Shown: positions 8,649 to 17,676 of the stretch, piece by piece
Position numbering within the stretch: the stretch's first letter is position 1
Layout of the letters: every line of letters begins with the position of its first letter
Notes under the pieces: model-generated
Database searches by the model: none
What the model saw: only the letters and a program-made list of their open reading frames with translations
Told to the model about the DNA's origin: nothing
Position numbers and translations under genes: made by a program
From: DATIJJ01 sp035478795
GTDB taxonomy: Bacteria; Pseudomonadota; Gammaproteobacteria; DSM-16500
Length of the DNA: 33,770 nucleotides
Reading direction: 5' to 3'
Assembly (NCBI GenBank): GCA_035478795.1
Contig: DATIJJ010000053.1
Coordinates: 1-33,770 of the forward strand

Positions 8649-9713
8649 ATGTCTCGACATTCTGTACACTTTTCCAGTCTGTTTTTTTTATTATCCCTGC
8701 TGGTGAACCAGACAGGTTATTCCAATACGATACACGAGGAGAATCAAACCATGTTAAAAAGACCCATTTTATGGCAAACAAGCACCGACGTTCCGGAAAA
8801 ACTTAATCCTGTTAATCTCCACCAGGTTTACTTTCGAGAAAAAGTAGACATCGCAAAAATAGCGGATGAATTAACAACATCGGCCAACGATCCTTATGAA
8901 GCAAGCCTCCCCATGATCATCAGCGCCAATCTCGGCGATGTGGGTCACTATAAACTGGCACTTGGCAAACTGAATGAAAAAATGGATCTTTTGAATGAAA
9001 AGCCCGAAAATTTCGAACGCTGGATGCGCAACAATTCTTTCAAGGCCTGGATGCTGGGACGCGTTTTGCTGTCTGCTGCAAACATGAATGATCCGGGCAA
9101 TATCGCCACAGCAAAAAACAAAATGCGTGCACTGCTCGAAGAAAAAATAACACCGGAAGATAACATGGCTTTTAACACCTGGGCCTGGGGTTATCTTGCA
9201 GCACTGAACGAATCGGAATACCTTTCATGCAGAAAAAAAATGTTGGACGACAGTGTGGTGCTTTCAGAAAAATATCAAGCTGAACCCGGCAACCATGACG
9301 CTCTTTCCAACGCCTTGTGGGCATGGGTCATGGATTTATCAGCAGCCAGTGCAAAAAATTACAAGGATTATCATCACATCAAACAGAAAATGATCGAATT
9401 AACCGGGAAAAAATCCATTACCGAAACCCTCGAAACAGGATTATTACGAACAGAAAAGTCAAACGATTATCCGGCATGGGCGCTCGCAAAAGTACTTCAT
9501 GCTGCAGCCAACATGCAGGATTGGGCATTGTATGATGAAATAAAACCCGCTGTGGCCGTCTCCATCGAAGCCGCAAGACAGACTGACAAAAAAGCCGAAT
9601 ATGCACTGGCCATCACAGACAATCAACTCGCGATAGAAGCTGAAAAAACCTTGCGATTGAGAAGAGAAGTGCCAATGCCTTCGGCAAAAAGAGCAAGGAT
9701 AACATCACCCTGA
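8649..9713 (+). CDS. Secreted helical-repeat protein of unknown function
   Basis: I do not recognise this 354-residue protein. Residues 1-28 look like an export signal (basic SRHSVH start, hydrophobic FSSLFFLLSLLVN), so it is probably periplasmic or secreted. The rest is predicted all-helical. A Trp/Ala-rich helix recurs at residues 133-146 (AWMLGRVLLSAANM), 178-187 (WAWGYLAALN), 224-234 (WAWVMDLSAAS) and 276-289 (AWALAKVLHAAANM), about 44-53 residues apart. This suggests a TPR/Sel1-like or alpha-alpha superhelix. The tail is basic. It starts 8 nt after folKP behind GAGG, so it is likely in the same transcript, although no link to folate is evident. It faces folC with an 18-nt gap. Confidence 0.75.
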   Translation: MSRHSVHFSSLFFLLSLLVNQTGYSNTIHEENQTMLKRPILWQTSTDVPEKLNPVNLHQVYFREKVDIAKIADELTTSANDPYEASLPMIISANLGDVGHYKLALGKLNEKMDLLNEKPENFERWMRNNSFKAWMLGRVLLSAANMNDPGNIATAKNKMRALLEEKITPEDNMAFNTWAWGYLAALNESEYLSCRKKMLDDSVVLSEKYQAEPGNHDALSNALWAWVMDLSAASAKNYKDYHHIKQKMIELTGKKSITETLETGLLRTEKSNDYPAWALAKVLHAAANMQDWALYDEIKPAVAVSIEAARQTDKKAEYALAITDNQLAIEAEKTLRLRREVPMPSAKRARITSP

Positions 9714-9731
9714 ACAGGAAGTGATATCTTC

Positions 9732-10967
9732 CTAAACAGCAGCCACCGTATAAAACGATCCAAACACTACCACGCGGTCACCGGTCACGGATACCGCGTT
9801 TGCTTTTTCATACGCTGCTTTCAGTGAGTCGTGCGATTGAATCGCATCAATTTTCGCTGTCTGAAAACAATGCTCCAGAACAGGGAGTGACGCGCCGCGA
9901 TCAACTTTAAGCGGTGCGATATGCCATTCATCAATACAATCCCGCATGACGACCAGAGTCGAGGTAATGTCCTTGTCCGAAAGCATCGAAAAAACTGCCC
10001 GGGTTTTACCCTGACACTCTTCACGCTTCAAATAATTCGCCAATAATTCTGCCGATGCCGGGTTATGAGATACATCCAGAATGCGCGTGATTGCTCCGGG
10101 AAACACTTCTATTCGCCCATGCAAATTAACCGTAGCCAGGGCCCGATCAATTGCTTCACGTTTCACAAAAAGCCGGTCCTGCATCAATTCAACCGTCATT
10201 AAAGCCGTCGACATGTTTTGCAAGGCAAGACGAGGCATGGGTAAGTGGTTCAGTCGCTTGCCGTCACACCACCAGTCCCAGCCGGTTTCTTTTTCTTCAA
10301 ACCCGAATTGTTCATCCTGATAAAAAAGCGGGATATTTCGTTCATTGGCGTAGACTGTCAATGTTTCCGGCGGGTCAGGATCGCCGCACACCGCCGCTCT
10401 TCCCTGACGCAAAATACCCGCTTTTTCCAAAGCAATTTCTTCGCGCGTATTGCCAAGCCATTCAGCATGATCAATTGCAATACTGGTGATGACAGAAATA
10501 TCCGCATCGATAATGTTCACGGCATCCAGACGACCGCCCAAACCCACTTCCAATATGCAGACATCCAGGGGTTGCTGTTTAAAGAGTATTAATGCGGCGA
10601 GGGTGTTAAATTCAAATTGCGTCAGGGTAATATCCCCACGTGCCTGATCAATTTTTTCAAACGCCTGAATAAAATCGTCATCCGACACAGGTTGTCCCTG
10701 AATATGAACCAGTTCGTTAAACCGATAAAGCCAGGGTGATGTAAAGGCACCTGTCCTGTAACCGGCTGCCTGATAAATGGCTTCAAGACCTGCCACAGTC
10801 GAGCCTTTTCCATTGGTACCACCCACCATGATCACGGGACAATCCGGCTTGAGTAAATTGAGTGTCCTTGCGACCTGTCTGACCCGATCAAGACCCGGGT
10901 CTATCAGAACCCGATGCTGTTTTTTTATCCTGTCCAGCCAAAAATTTATCTGCCCTGTTTGCATCAT
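9732..10967 (-). CDS. folC: FolC, folylpolyglutamate/dihydrofolate synthase
   Basis: A 411-residue Mur-ligase-family enzyme. The P-loop is VGGTNGKGST near residues 48-57, with FTSPWLYRFNELVHI, the LEVGLGGRLDAVN motif, SIAIDHAEWLG and the C-terminal DVSHNPASAELL. It adds glutamate to dihydropteroate and extends polyglutamate tails, the step after FolP, in the cytoplasm. It is on the opposite strand and convergent with the folB-folKP unit. Two adjacent ATGs (10967 and 10964) can serve as start behind GGGAAATA. Its upstream region is shared with the rpmH side, a position usually occupied by dnaA. Confidence 0.95.
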   Translation of the reverse strand: MMQTGQINFWLDRIKKQHRVLIDPGLDRVRQVARTLNLLKPDCPVIMVGGTNGKGSTVAGLEAIYQAAGYRTGAFTSPWLYRFNELVHIQGQPVSDDDFIQAFEKIDQARGDITLTQFEFNTLAALILFKQQPLDVCILEVGLGGRLDAVNIIDADISVITSIAIDHAEWLGNTREEIALEKAGILRQGRAAVCGDPDPPETLTVYANERNIPLFYQDEQFGFEEKETGWDWWCDGKRLNHLPMPRLALQNMSTALMTVELMQDRLFVKREAIDRALATVNLHGRIEVFPGAITRILDVSHNPASAELLANYLKREECQGKTRAVFSMLSDKDITSTLVVMRDCIDEWHIAPLKVDRGASLPVLEHCFQTAKIDAIQSHDSLKAAYEKANAVSVTGDRVVVFGSFYTVAAV

Positions 10968-11367
10968 TATTTCCCATTATTCATTAAAACAAGCTGTAGA
11001 TATCCCATAGAGGAACCTCTTCACTTTCTGTGTAGAAACAGAATAAAACCATTCCCCCCCTGATTTGTCCACTTGCATCATCAGGATAACCACAGCCAAT
11101 ACGTGTTTAATCAACAGAGTAATACACCTGTAACTTGATGAAAACAATATAGAAAATGGTGTTTCCCACAGAAAAGACGCACCTATATAAAAAGAAAAAC
11201 TAAAAAGAAAAAAGAATAAAAGAATTATATTAAATAAACGGGGGCACGCATGGCTTTCCATTTTCCCCATCACTTCCATACCACTTGACATAACACATTG
11301 ACAAAATCAGGAATGATCCCTATCATTGGCTCCCTGATTTTAAACTGGATGATGGAAACGAAAGACT
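10968..11367. other. Gene-free AT-rich region, candidate oriC
   Basis: About 400 bp with no credible gene. It lies upstream of rpmH-rnpA, the block that borders oriC/dnaA in most bacteria. It contains a strongly A+T-rich run at about 11178-11240 that could act as an unwinding element. There is one 9-mer with a single mismatch to a DnaA box (TGTGTAGAA, 11029-11037). Several two-mismatch relatives occur, such as TTTCCCACA near 11162 and one in GGATAACCACA near 11084. No perfect TTATNCACA box is seen and dnaA is not adjacent, so the origin assignment is an inference from location. The right edge holds the rpmH promoter. Confidence 0.3.
11298..11326 (+). promoter_or_regulatory. Strong sigma-70 promoter of rpmH
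   Basis: TTGACA at 11298-11303 is followed after exactly 17 bp by TATCAT at 11321-11326, close to consensus. A second TTGACA lies 13 bp upstream (11285-11290). The rpmH start codon follows 41 bp after the -10. A strong promoter here fits the high demand for ribosomal protein L34 and the likely read-through into rnpA, yidD and yidC. Confidence 0.75.
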
Positions 11368-11502
11368 ATGAAAAGAACATTCCAACCAAGCGTCATTCCG
11401 CGTAAAAGAAAACATGGTTTTCGTGCACGTATGGCAACCATGGATGGCCGAAAAGTACTCAGCAGACGCCGTGCAAAAGGTCGCAAGCGACTCATTCCAT
11501 AA
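11368..11502 (+). CDS. rpmH: 50S ribosomal protein L34
   Basis: A 44-residue, very basic protein. It opens MKRTFQPSVIPRKRKHGFRA and continues with the invariant MATMDGRKVLSRRRAKGRK region of L34. It binds 23S rRNA in the large ribosomal subunit. Length is exactly as usual for bacterial L34. The ATG at 11368 lies behind GGAAACGAAAG. rnpA starts only 9 nt later, the classical rpmH-rnpA pair. Confidence 0.97.
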   Translation: MKRTFQPSVIPRKRKHGFRARMATMDGRKVLSRRRAKGRKRLIP

Positions 11503-11511
11503 TAATAAACG

Positions 11512-11883
11512 TTGGTTAAACCGTTGAGCTTTCCCCGTAGTCACAGACTGGTCAGCAAGGCAGAATTCAAGGCTGTCTTTGATGAACCACTTAAGGTAAA
11601 CCAGCGTTATTTAATGATTCTTTGCAAGACGAATCAAAAAAAACACGCCCGAATCGGTATTATCGTGGGAAAGCGTGTTGCAAAAAGCGCCGTTTCGAGG
11701 AATCGCATTCGGCGAATAGTAAGAGACAGCTTCCGGTTTAATCAGGATAGATTGACCGGTTGGGATATCGTCGTGATTGCACGTCAGCAATGCGATACCC
11801 TGAGCAAGACAAACATCCGAAAAGGGTTAGACCATTTGTGGGAAAAATTAATGACAACCTCGCAAAACCGTTCATCTTCCTGA
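11512..11883 (+). CDS. rnpA: Ribonuclease P protein component
   Basis: A 123-residue basic protein subunit of RNase P, which with the M1 RNA matures tRNA 5' ends. The N-terminal FPRSHRLVSKAEFKAVF and the RNA-binding RNR signature, SRNRIRRIVRDSFR near residues 64-77, are present. No ATG is available after the upstream stop, so it must start at a TTG: 11512, or 11524 (just before SFPRSHRL). Neither has a strong Shine-Dalgarno, so translation is probably coupled to rpmH. Its 3' end overlaps the start of yidD. Confidence 0.95.
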   Translation: MVKPLSFPRSHRLVSKAEFKAVFDEPLKVNQRYLMILCKTNQKKHARIGIIVGKRVAKSAVSRNRIRRIVRDSFRFNQDRLTGWDIVVIARQQCDTLSKTNIRKGLDHLWEKLMTTSQNRSSS

Positions 11884-12098
11884 TACGGGGCTATCAGTAT
11901 CTGGTTAGCCCGTTATTGGGTCAGCGTTGTCGTTTTTATCCCCCCTGTTCATCCTATGCCATTGAAGCTATCCATACACGGGGATGTCTTCATGGGTTTT
12001 ATTTAACATTGAAACGCATTCTGCGCTGCCACCCTTATGGAAAAGGCGGCTATGATCCTGTTCCGGAAAAAAGACACGATGACAACTCACATGACTGA
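11838..12098 (+). CDS. yidD: YidD, membrane protein insertion efficiency factor
   Basis: A protein of about 86 residues with the YidD signature: FLIRGYQYLVSPLLGQRCRFYPPCSSYA (three cysteines in the full motif counting GCLH) and LKRILRCHPYGKGGYDPVP. YidD helps membrane insertion together with YidC, probably as a peripheral inner-membrane protein. No suitable ATG exists. The GTG at 11838 is my choice because AGGG lies upstream and family homology begins soon after; the frame itself is open to at least 11760. It overlaps rnpA by 46 nt and yidC by about 20 nt, as is common for this gene. Confidence 0.88.
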   Translation: MGKINDNLAKPFIFLIRGYQYLVSPLLGQRCRFYPPCSSYAIEAIHTRGCLHGFYLTLKRILRCHPYGKGGYDPVPEKRHDDNSHD

Positions 12099-13740
12099 TT
12101 ACTTACGTATTGCCCTTTATGCTTCCCTGATTGGTATTCTTCTGGTTTTGTTTCAGGCATGGGATAAAGATCATCCCAAACCGGTGGCAAGCCAGACAGT
12201 GCAGACAACTGCATCGACTAATTACATTCCGCAACTGACCAGCAGTACCCAACCGGTTCAGCCCGATCCGGCTTTGGTCACACCGGCTGTCAGCTCCAAT
12301 ACGATTCATGTCAAAACCGATGTGGTAGAAGTCGATATTAACCCGGTCGGCGGCAATATTACCCGCGTCACCTTGTTACGCTATCCGGAACAATTGAATT
12401 CAACGACCCCGTTTACGTTATTAAACGATTCGCCTGATACACGATATATTGCACAAAGTGGATTATTGGGAACAGCCGGTCCTGATACATCCGATGGACA
12501 GGCGACCTATACGGTTGATCAGACAAACTATGCGCTCACCCCGGATCAGAATGAAATAACGGTTAATTTACATTGGTCGAATGCCAAAGGGTTAAACGTT
12601 ACCAAGACGTTTACTTTCCATCGCAACAGCTATGAAATTGACATGAATTACCAGATTGATAATGAAACAGGACAACTGTGGTCAGGTAATCCCTATCTGC
12701 AACTCATGCGTAAAAACACGCCGCCTGCAGGCAAACAGGGTATAGTGAATTTTGCTACCTATTTTGGTGCAGCGATTTCAACACCCGCCAAAGCGTATGA
12801 AAAAATCAGCTTTAAACAAATGGACAGCAACAATCTGAACCAGACGATTCAGGGTGGTTGGGCTGCCATGATTCAGCATTATTTTGTCAGTTCCTTTGTA
12901 CCGGATAAAAACACAACATCGCAATATTTTACCCGCGTGACTTCAGATGGTTTATACACGGTTGGCATGTTGGGACAAAAAGTGGATGTGAATACGGGGC
13001 AACAGGTGACAACACAGGCCAAATTCTATGCCGGTCCTGCGATTGCCAGCCAATTGGAAAAAGTGGCACCCGGATTGCAATTGACGATTGATTACGGCTG
13101 GTTATGGTTTATTTCTGTCATCATTTTCTGGATGATGGAAAAAATTCACAGTGTGATCGGTAACTGGGGCTGGTCAATTGTGCTGGTGACGGTTTTTATC
13201 AAACTCATGTTTTATCGGTTGTCATCCAAAAGTTATCGTTCGATGAGTGGTTTGAAAAAACTGCAACCCAAAATTAATGCACTCAAGGAACGGTTTGGTG
13301 ATGATAAACAGAAATTTACCCAGGCGACTCTCGAACTTTACAAAAAAGAAAAAGTGAATCCGATGAGTGGCTGCTTGCCGGTTCTCATTCAGATTCCTGT
13401 CTTCATTGCACTTTACTGGGTATTGATTGAAAGTGTGCAATTACGCCAGGCACCGTGGATTTTGTGGATTCATGATTTATCCACATATGATCCCTATTAT
13501 ATTTTGCCGATTCTCATGGGATTATCGATGTTGCTGCAACAACGGCTGAATCCACCGCCGCCGGATCCGATGCAGGCCAAACTGATGATGGCGATGCCGA
13601 TTGTGTTTACCGTGTTGTTTGCGAAATTTCCGGCCGGTTTGATGTTGTACTGGTTTGTGAATAATACGCTGTCATTTCTGCAGCAATGGTACATCATGCA
13701 CGATATTGGCAAGGCCGAGAAAGCCAAAAAAGTGAAATGA
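12079..13740 (+). CDS. yidC: YidC, membrane protein insertase
   Basis: About 553 residues, Oxa1/YidC family, the gammaproteobacterial form. It has an N-terminal membrane anchor (LRIALYASLIGILLVLFQAW), a large periplasmic domain to about residue 340, then the five-helix insertase core. Core features include NWGWSIVLVTVFIKLMFY with the conserved hydrophilic-groove arginine just after it (FYRLSSKSY), KVNPMSGCLPVLIQIPVFIALYW and FPAGLMLYWFVNNTLSF. It inserts proteins into the inner membrane with or without SecYEG. The start is uncertain among ATGs at 12052, 12079 and 12091; 12079 is chosen. The stop overlaps mnmE (ATGA). Confidence 0.96.
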   Translation: MTTHMTDYLRIALYASLIGILLVLFQAWDKDHPKPVASQTVQTTASTNYIPQLTSSTQPVQPDPALVTPAVSSNTIHVKTDVVEVDINPVGGNITRVTLLRYPEQLNSTTPFTLLNDSPDTRYIAQSGLLGTAGPDTSDGQATYTVDQTNYALTPDQNEITVNLHWSNAKGLNVTKTFTFHRNSYEIDMNYQIDNETGQLWSGNPYLQLMRKNTPPAGKQGIVNFATYFGAAISTPAKAYEKISFKQMDSNNLNQTIQGGWAAMIQHYFVSSFVPDKNTTSQYFTRVTSDGLYTVGMLGQKVDVNTGQQVTTQAKFYAGPAIASQLEKVAPGLQLTIDYGWLWFISVIIFWMMEKIHSVIGNWGWSIVLVTVFIKLMFYRLSSKSYRSMSGLKKLQPKINALKERFGDDKQKFTQATLELYKKEKVNPMSGCLPVLIQIPVFIALYWVLIESVQLRQAPWILWIHDLSTYDPYYILPILMGLSMLLQQRLNPPPPDPMQAKLMMAMPIVFTVLFAKFPAGLMLYWFVNNTLSFLQQWYIMHDIGKAEKAKKVK

Positions 13741-15092
13741 AAAAGCATAGCGAAACAATCGTAGCAACAGCCACGCCACCCGGGCGTGGTGGTGTTGCGG
13801 TTGTTCGAGTTTCGGGACCGCGGGTCAAAGCGGTTTGCAAACAGGTGTTAAAAAAAATCCCCAATGCACGTTACGCAATATATTCTTCGTTTTTTGATGA
13901 AGCAGGCAAGGCAATCGATCAGGGCATTGCGCTCTATTTTCCAAATCCGCATTCATTCACTGGCGAAGATGTTCTGGAATTGCATGGCCATGGCGGCCCT
14001 GTCATTCTCGATTGTCTGATTCGTCGTATTTTGCAATTGGGCGCACGTCTTGCGCGCCCGGGTGAATTTTCAGAACGGGCTTTTTTAAACGATAAAATGG
14101 ATTTGACCCAGGCGGAAGCCATTGCGGATTTAATTGACGCAGCATCTGAACAGGCCGCGCGTAATGCGCTTCAGTCGTTGCAAGGTGAATTTTCAAAAAA
14201 AATTCATGCGCTGGTTGAAGCGTTAATCGAGTTGCGTCTCTATGTGGAAGCATCGATTGATTTTGTGGAAGAAGAAATTGATTTTTTAAACAGCGAGGCA
14301 GTTGATTTAAAATTACATCACATTTTGTGTGATCTTGAAATGATTCAGGCGTCGGCCAAACAGGGCAGTTTGTTACGCGATGGCATTACAGCTGTGATTG
14401 CCGGGCAACCGAATGTGGGAAAATCCAGTTTGTTAAATCAGCTCAGTGGAAAGGATGTTGCGATTGTGACAGATATTCCCGGCACCACGCGGGATGTTTT
14501 GCGCGAATCGATTGTGATGGATGGGATGCCAATTCACATTATTGACACAGCGGGTTTACGTGAAAGTGATGATCCAATCGAACAGGAAGGCATTCGACGT
14601 GCGTTTGATGAAATAGAAAAAGCGGATCTGATTTTATTTGTCGTGGATGCGAGTCGGCACGATCCGGTTTTTTTAAGCGATTTTTTACAAAAACTGCCTC
14701 CACATGCAACCTTGATGACCATTCGAAATAAAATTGATTTAACAACAGAAAATCCTGGTGTATTTCATGATGATAAAAATTCGCTGACAATTTCGCTTTC
14801 AGCCAAAAACGGATCGGGCATTGAATCACTTCGACAATGGATTCGACACTCTGTTGGATATGACACGCAGTGTGAGGGAACTTTTTCTGCGCGTCGAAGA
14901 CATCTGGATGCGCTCTCTCGCGCAAAAGATTTTTTACTCCATGGACAAAAACAATTGACGGAACATCGCGCGGGCGAGCTGCTCGCAGAAGATTTGCGTC
15001 TTGCACAAAATACGTTAAGTGAAATCACCGGTGAATTTACGTCGGATGATTTACTGGGACGGATTTTTGGGAGTTTTTGTATTGGTAAATAG
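13737..15092 (+). CDS. mnmE: MnmE, tRNA modification GTPase
   Basis: A 451-residue protein. It has an N-terminal tetrahydrofolate-binding domain (TIVATATPPGRGGVAVVRVSG), a helical domain, and an inserted GTPase domain with GQPNVGKSS, DIPGTTRD, DTAGLRES and NKID motifs. It ends in the catalytic CIGK tail. With MnmG it installs the carboxymethylaminomethyl group on wobble uridine 34 of certain tRNAs. The start at 13737 overlaps the yidC stop by 4 nt; the longer open frame from 13686 is inside yidC. The use of a folate cofactor links it to the folate genes nearby, but proximity alone proves nothing. Confidence 0.97.
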   Translation: MKKHSETIVATATPPGRGGVAVVRVSGPRVKAVCKQVLKKIPNARYAIYSSFFDEAGKAIDQGIALYFPNPHSFTGEDVLELHGHGGPVILDCLIRRILQLGARLARPGEFSERAFLNDKMDLTQAEAIADLIDAASEQAARNALQSLQGEFSKKIHALVEALIELRLYVEASIDFVEEEIDFLNSEAVDLKLHHILCDLEMIQASAKQGSLLRDGITAVIAGQPNVGKSSLLNQLSGKDVAIVTDIPGTTRDVLRESIVMDGMPIHIIDTAGLRESDDPIEQEGIRRAFDEIEKADLILFVVDASRHDPVFLSDFLQKLPPHATLMTIRNKIDLTTENPGVFHDDKNSLTISLSAKNGSGIESLRQWIRHSVGYDTQCEGTFSARRRHLDALSRAKDFLLHGQKQLTEHRAGELLAEDLRLAQNTLSEITGEFTSDDLLGRIFGSFCIGK

Positions 15093-15154
15093 GAACTGTC
15101 CACAACCCGGGACTTCGAGTACAATATCCAACCATTTTTTAGATTAAACGCATC

Positions 15155-17041
15155 ATGCCTGATTTTAAACAACAATTTGACGTCATCATCGTCGGTGGCG
15201 GTCATGCCGGAACCGAAGCCGCCCTGGCTGCCGCCCGCATGGGCGTTAAAACGTTATTGCTGACCCATAACATCGAAACGCTCGGCCAGATGTCTTGCAA
15301 CCCTGCCATTGGCGGGATTGGCAAGGGACATCTGGTGAAGGAAATCGATGCGCTGGGGGGTGCTATGGCGAGAGCCATTGACAAGGCCGGTATCCAGTTT
15401 CGCACGCTCAATGCGAGCAAAGGCCCGGCGGTGCGGGCGACGCGAGCACAAGCGGATCGGGTGCTTTATAAACAGGCGATTCGACAACTGTTGGAATCGC
15501 AACCCGATCTCTGGATTTTTCAACAGGCCGTCGATGATATTTTGATTGAACGGGATTCTGTTGTCGGTGTGATGACCCAAATGGGTTTGACGTTTCGGGC
15601 AAAAACAGTGGTATTGACGGCCGGTACGTTTCTCGCAGGCAAGATTCACATTGGCTTGCAGCATTATGAAGGCGGCCGGGCGGGTGACCTGCCTGCCAAA
15701 ACACTCGCACACCGGTTGCGCGAATTGCCGCTTCGTACCGGACGCCTGAAAACCGGCACACCGCCACGCATAGATGGACGATCGATTGATTTTAGCGTGC
15801 TTGAAAAACAGGATGGCGATACGCCACTGCCTGTTTTTTCATTTCTCGGTCACATCGATGAACATCCACAGCAAATTCCGTGTTATATCACCCACACCAA
15901 CCCGAAAACACATGAGATTATTCAGGCAGGTCTGGGTGAGTCACCGATGTACACCGGCGTGATTGAAGGGGTTGGCCCGCGTTATTGTCCCTCGATTGAA
16001 GATAAAATTGTGCGTTTTCACGATAAAACATCGCACCAGATTTTTGTGGAACCCGAAGGCCTCACGACGTTTGAAATTTATCCCAATGGTATCTCAACCA
16101 GCTTGCCATTTTCCGTGCAGATCGAATTTGTGCGCTCGATGAAAGGATTTGAAAAGGCGCATATCACGCGACCCGGTTATGCGATTGAATATGATTATTT
16201 TGATCCGCGTGATTTGAAACCTTCCCTTGAAACACGCGTGATTTCCGGATTATTTTTTGCAGGACAAATTAATGGAACGACCGGTTATGAAGAAGCTGCT
16301 GCGCAAGGATTGATTGCCGGTCTGAATGCAGCACGCCTGACTCAGGAACAGGAAGCGTGGACACCGCGGCGTGATGAAGCCTATATGGGTGTGTTGATTG
16401 ATGATTTGATTACACGCGGGACAACAGAACCGTATCGCATGTTTACCAGTCGGGCGGAATATCGATTATTGCTGCGTGAAGACAATGCCGATTTGCGTTT
16501 GACACCCAAAGGGTATGCGCTGGGTCTTCTCGATGAAGCGCGCTTTCGCCAGTTTGAAAATAAACGCGCGGCGATTGTTGAAGAGCGCGCACGATTGTTT
16601 GCAACCTTTGTGCGTCCGGGAACAGATGCCGCGAATGCTGTTGAAACCCTGACTGAACAGCCCCTGACGCGGGAATATCGTCTCGAAGAATTACTCCGAA
16701 GACCGAATGTGTCTTACAAGGATCTGAAAGCCATTCCGGAACTTAACCTCACGCTTTCGGATGAAAAAGTCGCAGAACAGGTAGAAATCCAGATTAAATA
16801 CGCAGGCTATATCGAGCGCCAGCAGGAAGAAATCGATCGACAATTACGCAATGAGGAATCCAGAATTCCTGAACAGTTTAATTACGATAAAGTGCACGGG
16901 TTATCTGCCGAAGTCCGCCAGAAACTTGAAAACGCGCGGCCCGCCACGGTGGGCATGGCATCGCGTCTTCCGGGTGTCACACCGGCTGCTATTTCACTGT
17001 TGCTGGTGTATCTTAAAAAATCATCAAGCACACTCGAATGA
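15155..17041 (+). CDS. mnmG: MnmG (GidA), tRNA wobble-uridine modification enzyme
   Basis: A 628-residue FAD-dependent partner of MnmE. The dinucleotide motif VGGGHAGTEAALAAARMG lies near residues 13-30. The signatures SCNPAIGGIGKGHLVKEIDALGG, TGTPPRID and GQINGTTGYEEAAAQGL are all present, and the C-terminal helical domain contains MASRLPGVTPAAISLLL. Length matches the family. It lies 62 nt after mnmE, a gap that may hold its own promoter (ACAATAT near 15119), and overlaps rsmG by 4 nt. Confidence 0.97.
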   Translation: MPDFKQQFDVIIVGGGHAGTEAALAAARMGVKTLLLTHNIETLGQMSCNPAIGGIGKGHLVKEIDALGGAMARAIDKAGIQFRTLNASKGPAVRATRAQADRVLYKQAIRQLLESQPDLWIFQQAVDDILIERDSVVGVMTQMGLTFRAKTVVLTAGTFLAGKIHIGLQHYEGGRAGDLPAKTLAHRLRELPLRTGRLKTGTPPRIDGRSIDFSVLEKQDGDTPLPVFSFLGHIDEHPQQIPCYITHTNPKTHEIIQAGLGESPMYTGVIEGVGPRYCPSIEDKIVRFHDKTSHQIFVEPEGLTTFEIYPNGISTSLPFSVQIEFVRSMKGFEKAHITRPGYAIEYDYFDPRDLKPSLETRVISGLFFAGQINGTTGYEEAAAQGLIAGLNAARLTQEQEAWTPRRDEAYMGVLIDDLITRGTTEPYRMFTSRAEYRLLLREDNADLRLTPKGYALGLLDEARFRQFENKRAAIVEERARLFATFVRPGTDAANAVETLTEQPLTREYRLEELLRRPNVSYKDLKAIPELNLTLSDEKVAEQVEIQIKYAGYIERQQEEIDRQLRNEESRIPEQFNYDKVHGLSAEVRQKLENARPATVGMASRLPGVTPAAISLLLVYLKKSSSTLE

Positions 17042-17676
17042 AACCGATGAAAGATTTTTTACACGCCTCACTCCTTGCCAACCAGCTGGTTCTCTCGCCT
17101 GAAATGGAAGAAAAATGCCTGGCTTATCTCGATCTTTTACAAAAATGGAACCGCATCTATAACCTGACGGCGATTCATGATGCGAAAGAAAGCGTGTTAT
17201 TGCATATCATAGACAGTTTGTTGATTCGCCCTTACCTCCACGGGTCGCGTTGTATTGATGTCGGCACCGGTGCGGGTTTACCGGGTATTCCCCTCGCTTT
17301 AACCTGTCCTGACAGGCATTTTGTTTTATTGGACAGCAACAGTAAAAAAACCCGGTTTTTATCGCAAGTGCTCTATGAACTGCCATTGAAAAATGTCGAA
17401 ATCGTCCATGCACGTGTTGAAAATTTTAATCCGGCGGAAAAGTTTGATAGCATACTGTCTCGTGCGTTTGCGAGCCTTCAGGCGATGTTGGAAGCGACCC
17501 GGCATCTTGTTTCGGAACAAGGATACTTTCTCGCGATGAAAGGCATTTATCCTGAAGCTGAAATCAACGCGATTTCGACCGAATTTACAGTGACGGCGGT
17601 ACAAAGGCTCACGATCAGCGGGTTGGATGTGAATCGGCATCTGGTGTGTATCACAAAAGGAGCGACCATTGGGTAA
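17038..17676 (+). CDS. rsmG: RsmG (GidB), 16S rRNA m7G methyltransferase
   Basis: A 212-residue SAM-dependent methyltransferase for G527 (E. coli numbering) of 16S rRNA. The SAM motif CIDVGTGAGLPGIPLAL lies near residues 70-86, followed by LLDSNSKKTRFL and the SRAFASLQAM region. The fragment KWNRIYNLTAI in the N-terminus is typical. It overlaps mnmG by 4 nt and parA by 8 nt, as in the usual mnmG-rsmG-parA operon. Confidence 0.96.
   Translation: MKPMKDFLHASLLANQLVLSPEMEEKCLAYLDLLQKWNRIYNLTAIHDAKESVLLHIIDSLLIRPYLHGSRCIDVGTGAGLPGIPLALTCPDRHFVLLDSNSKKTRFLSQVLYELPLKNVEIVHARVENFNPAEKFDSILSRAFASLQAMLEATRHLVSEQGYFLAMKGIYPEAEINAISTEFTVTAVQRLTISGLDVNRHLVCITKGATIG

Noticed and set aside
14539..15006. 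155-residue minus-strand frame
   Set aside because: Lies wholly within mnmE, has no recognisable motif or ribosome-binding site; a shadow frame.
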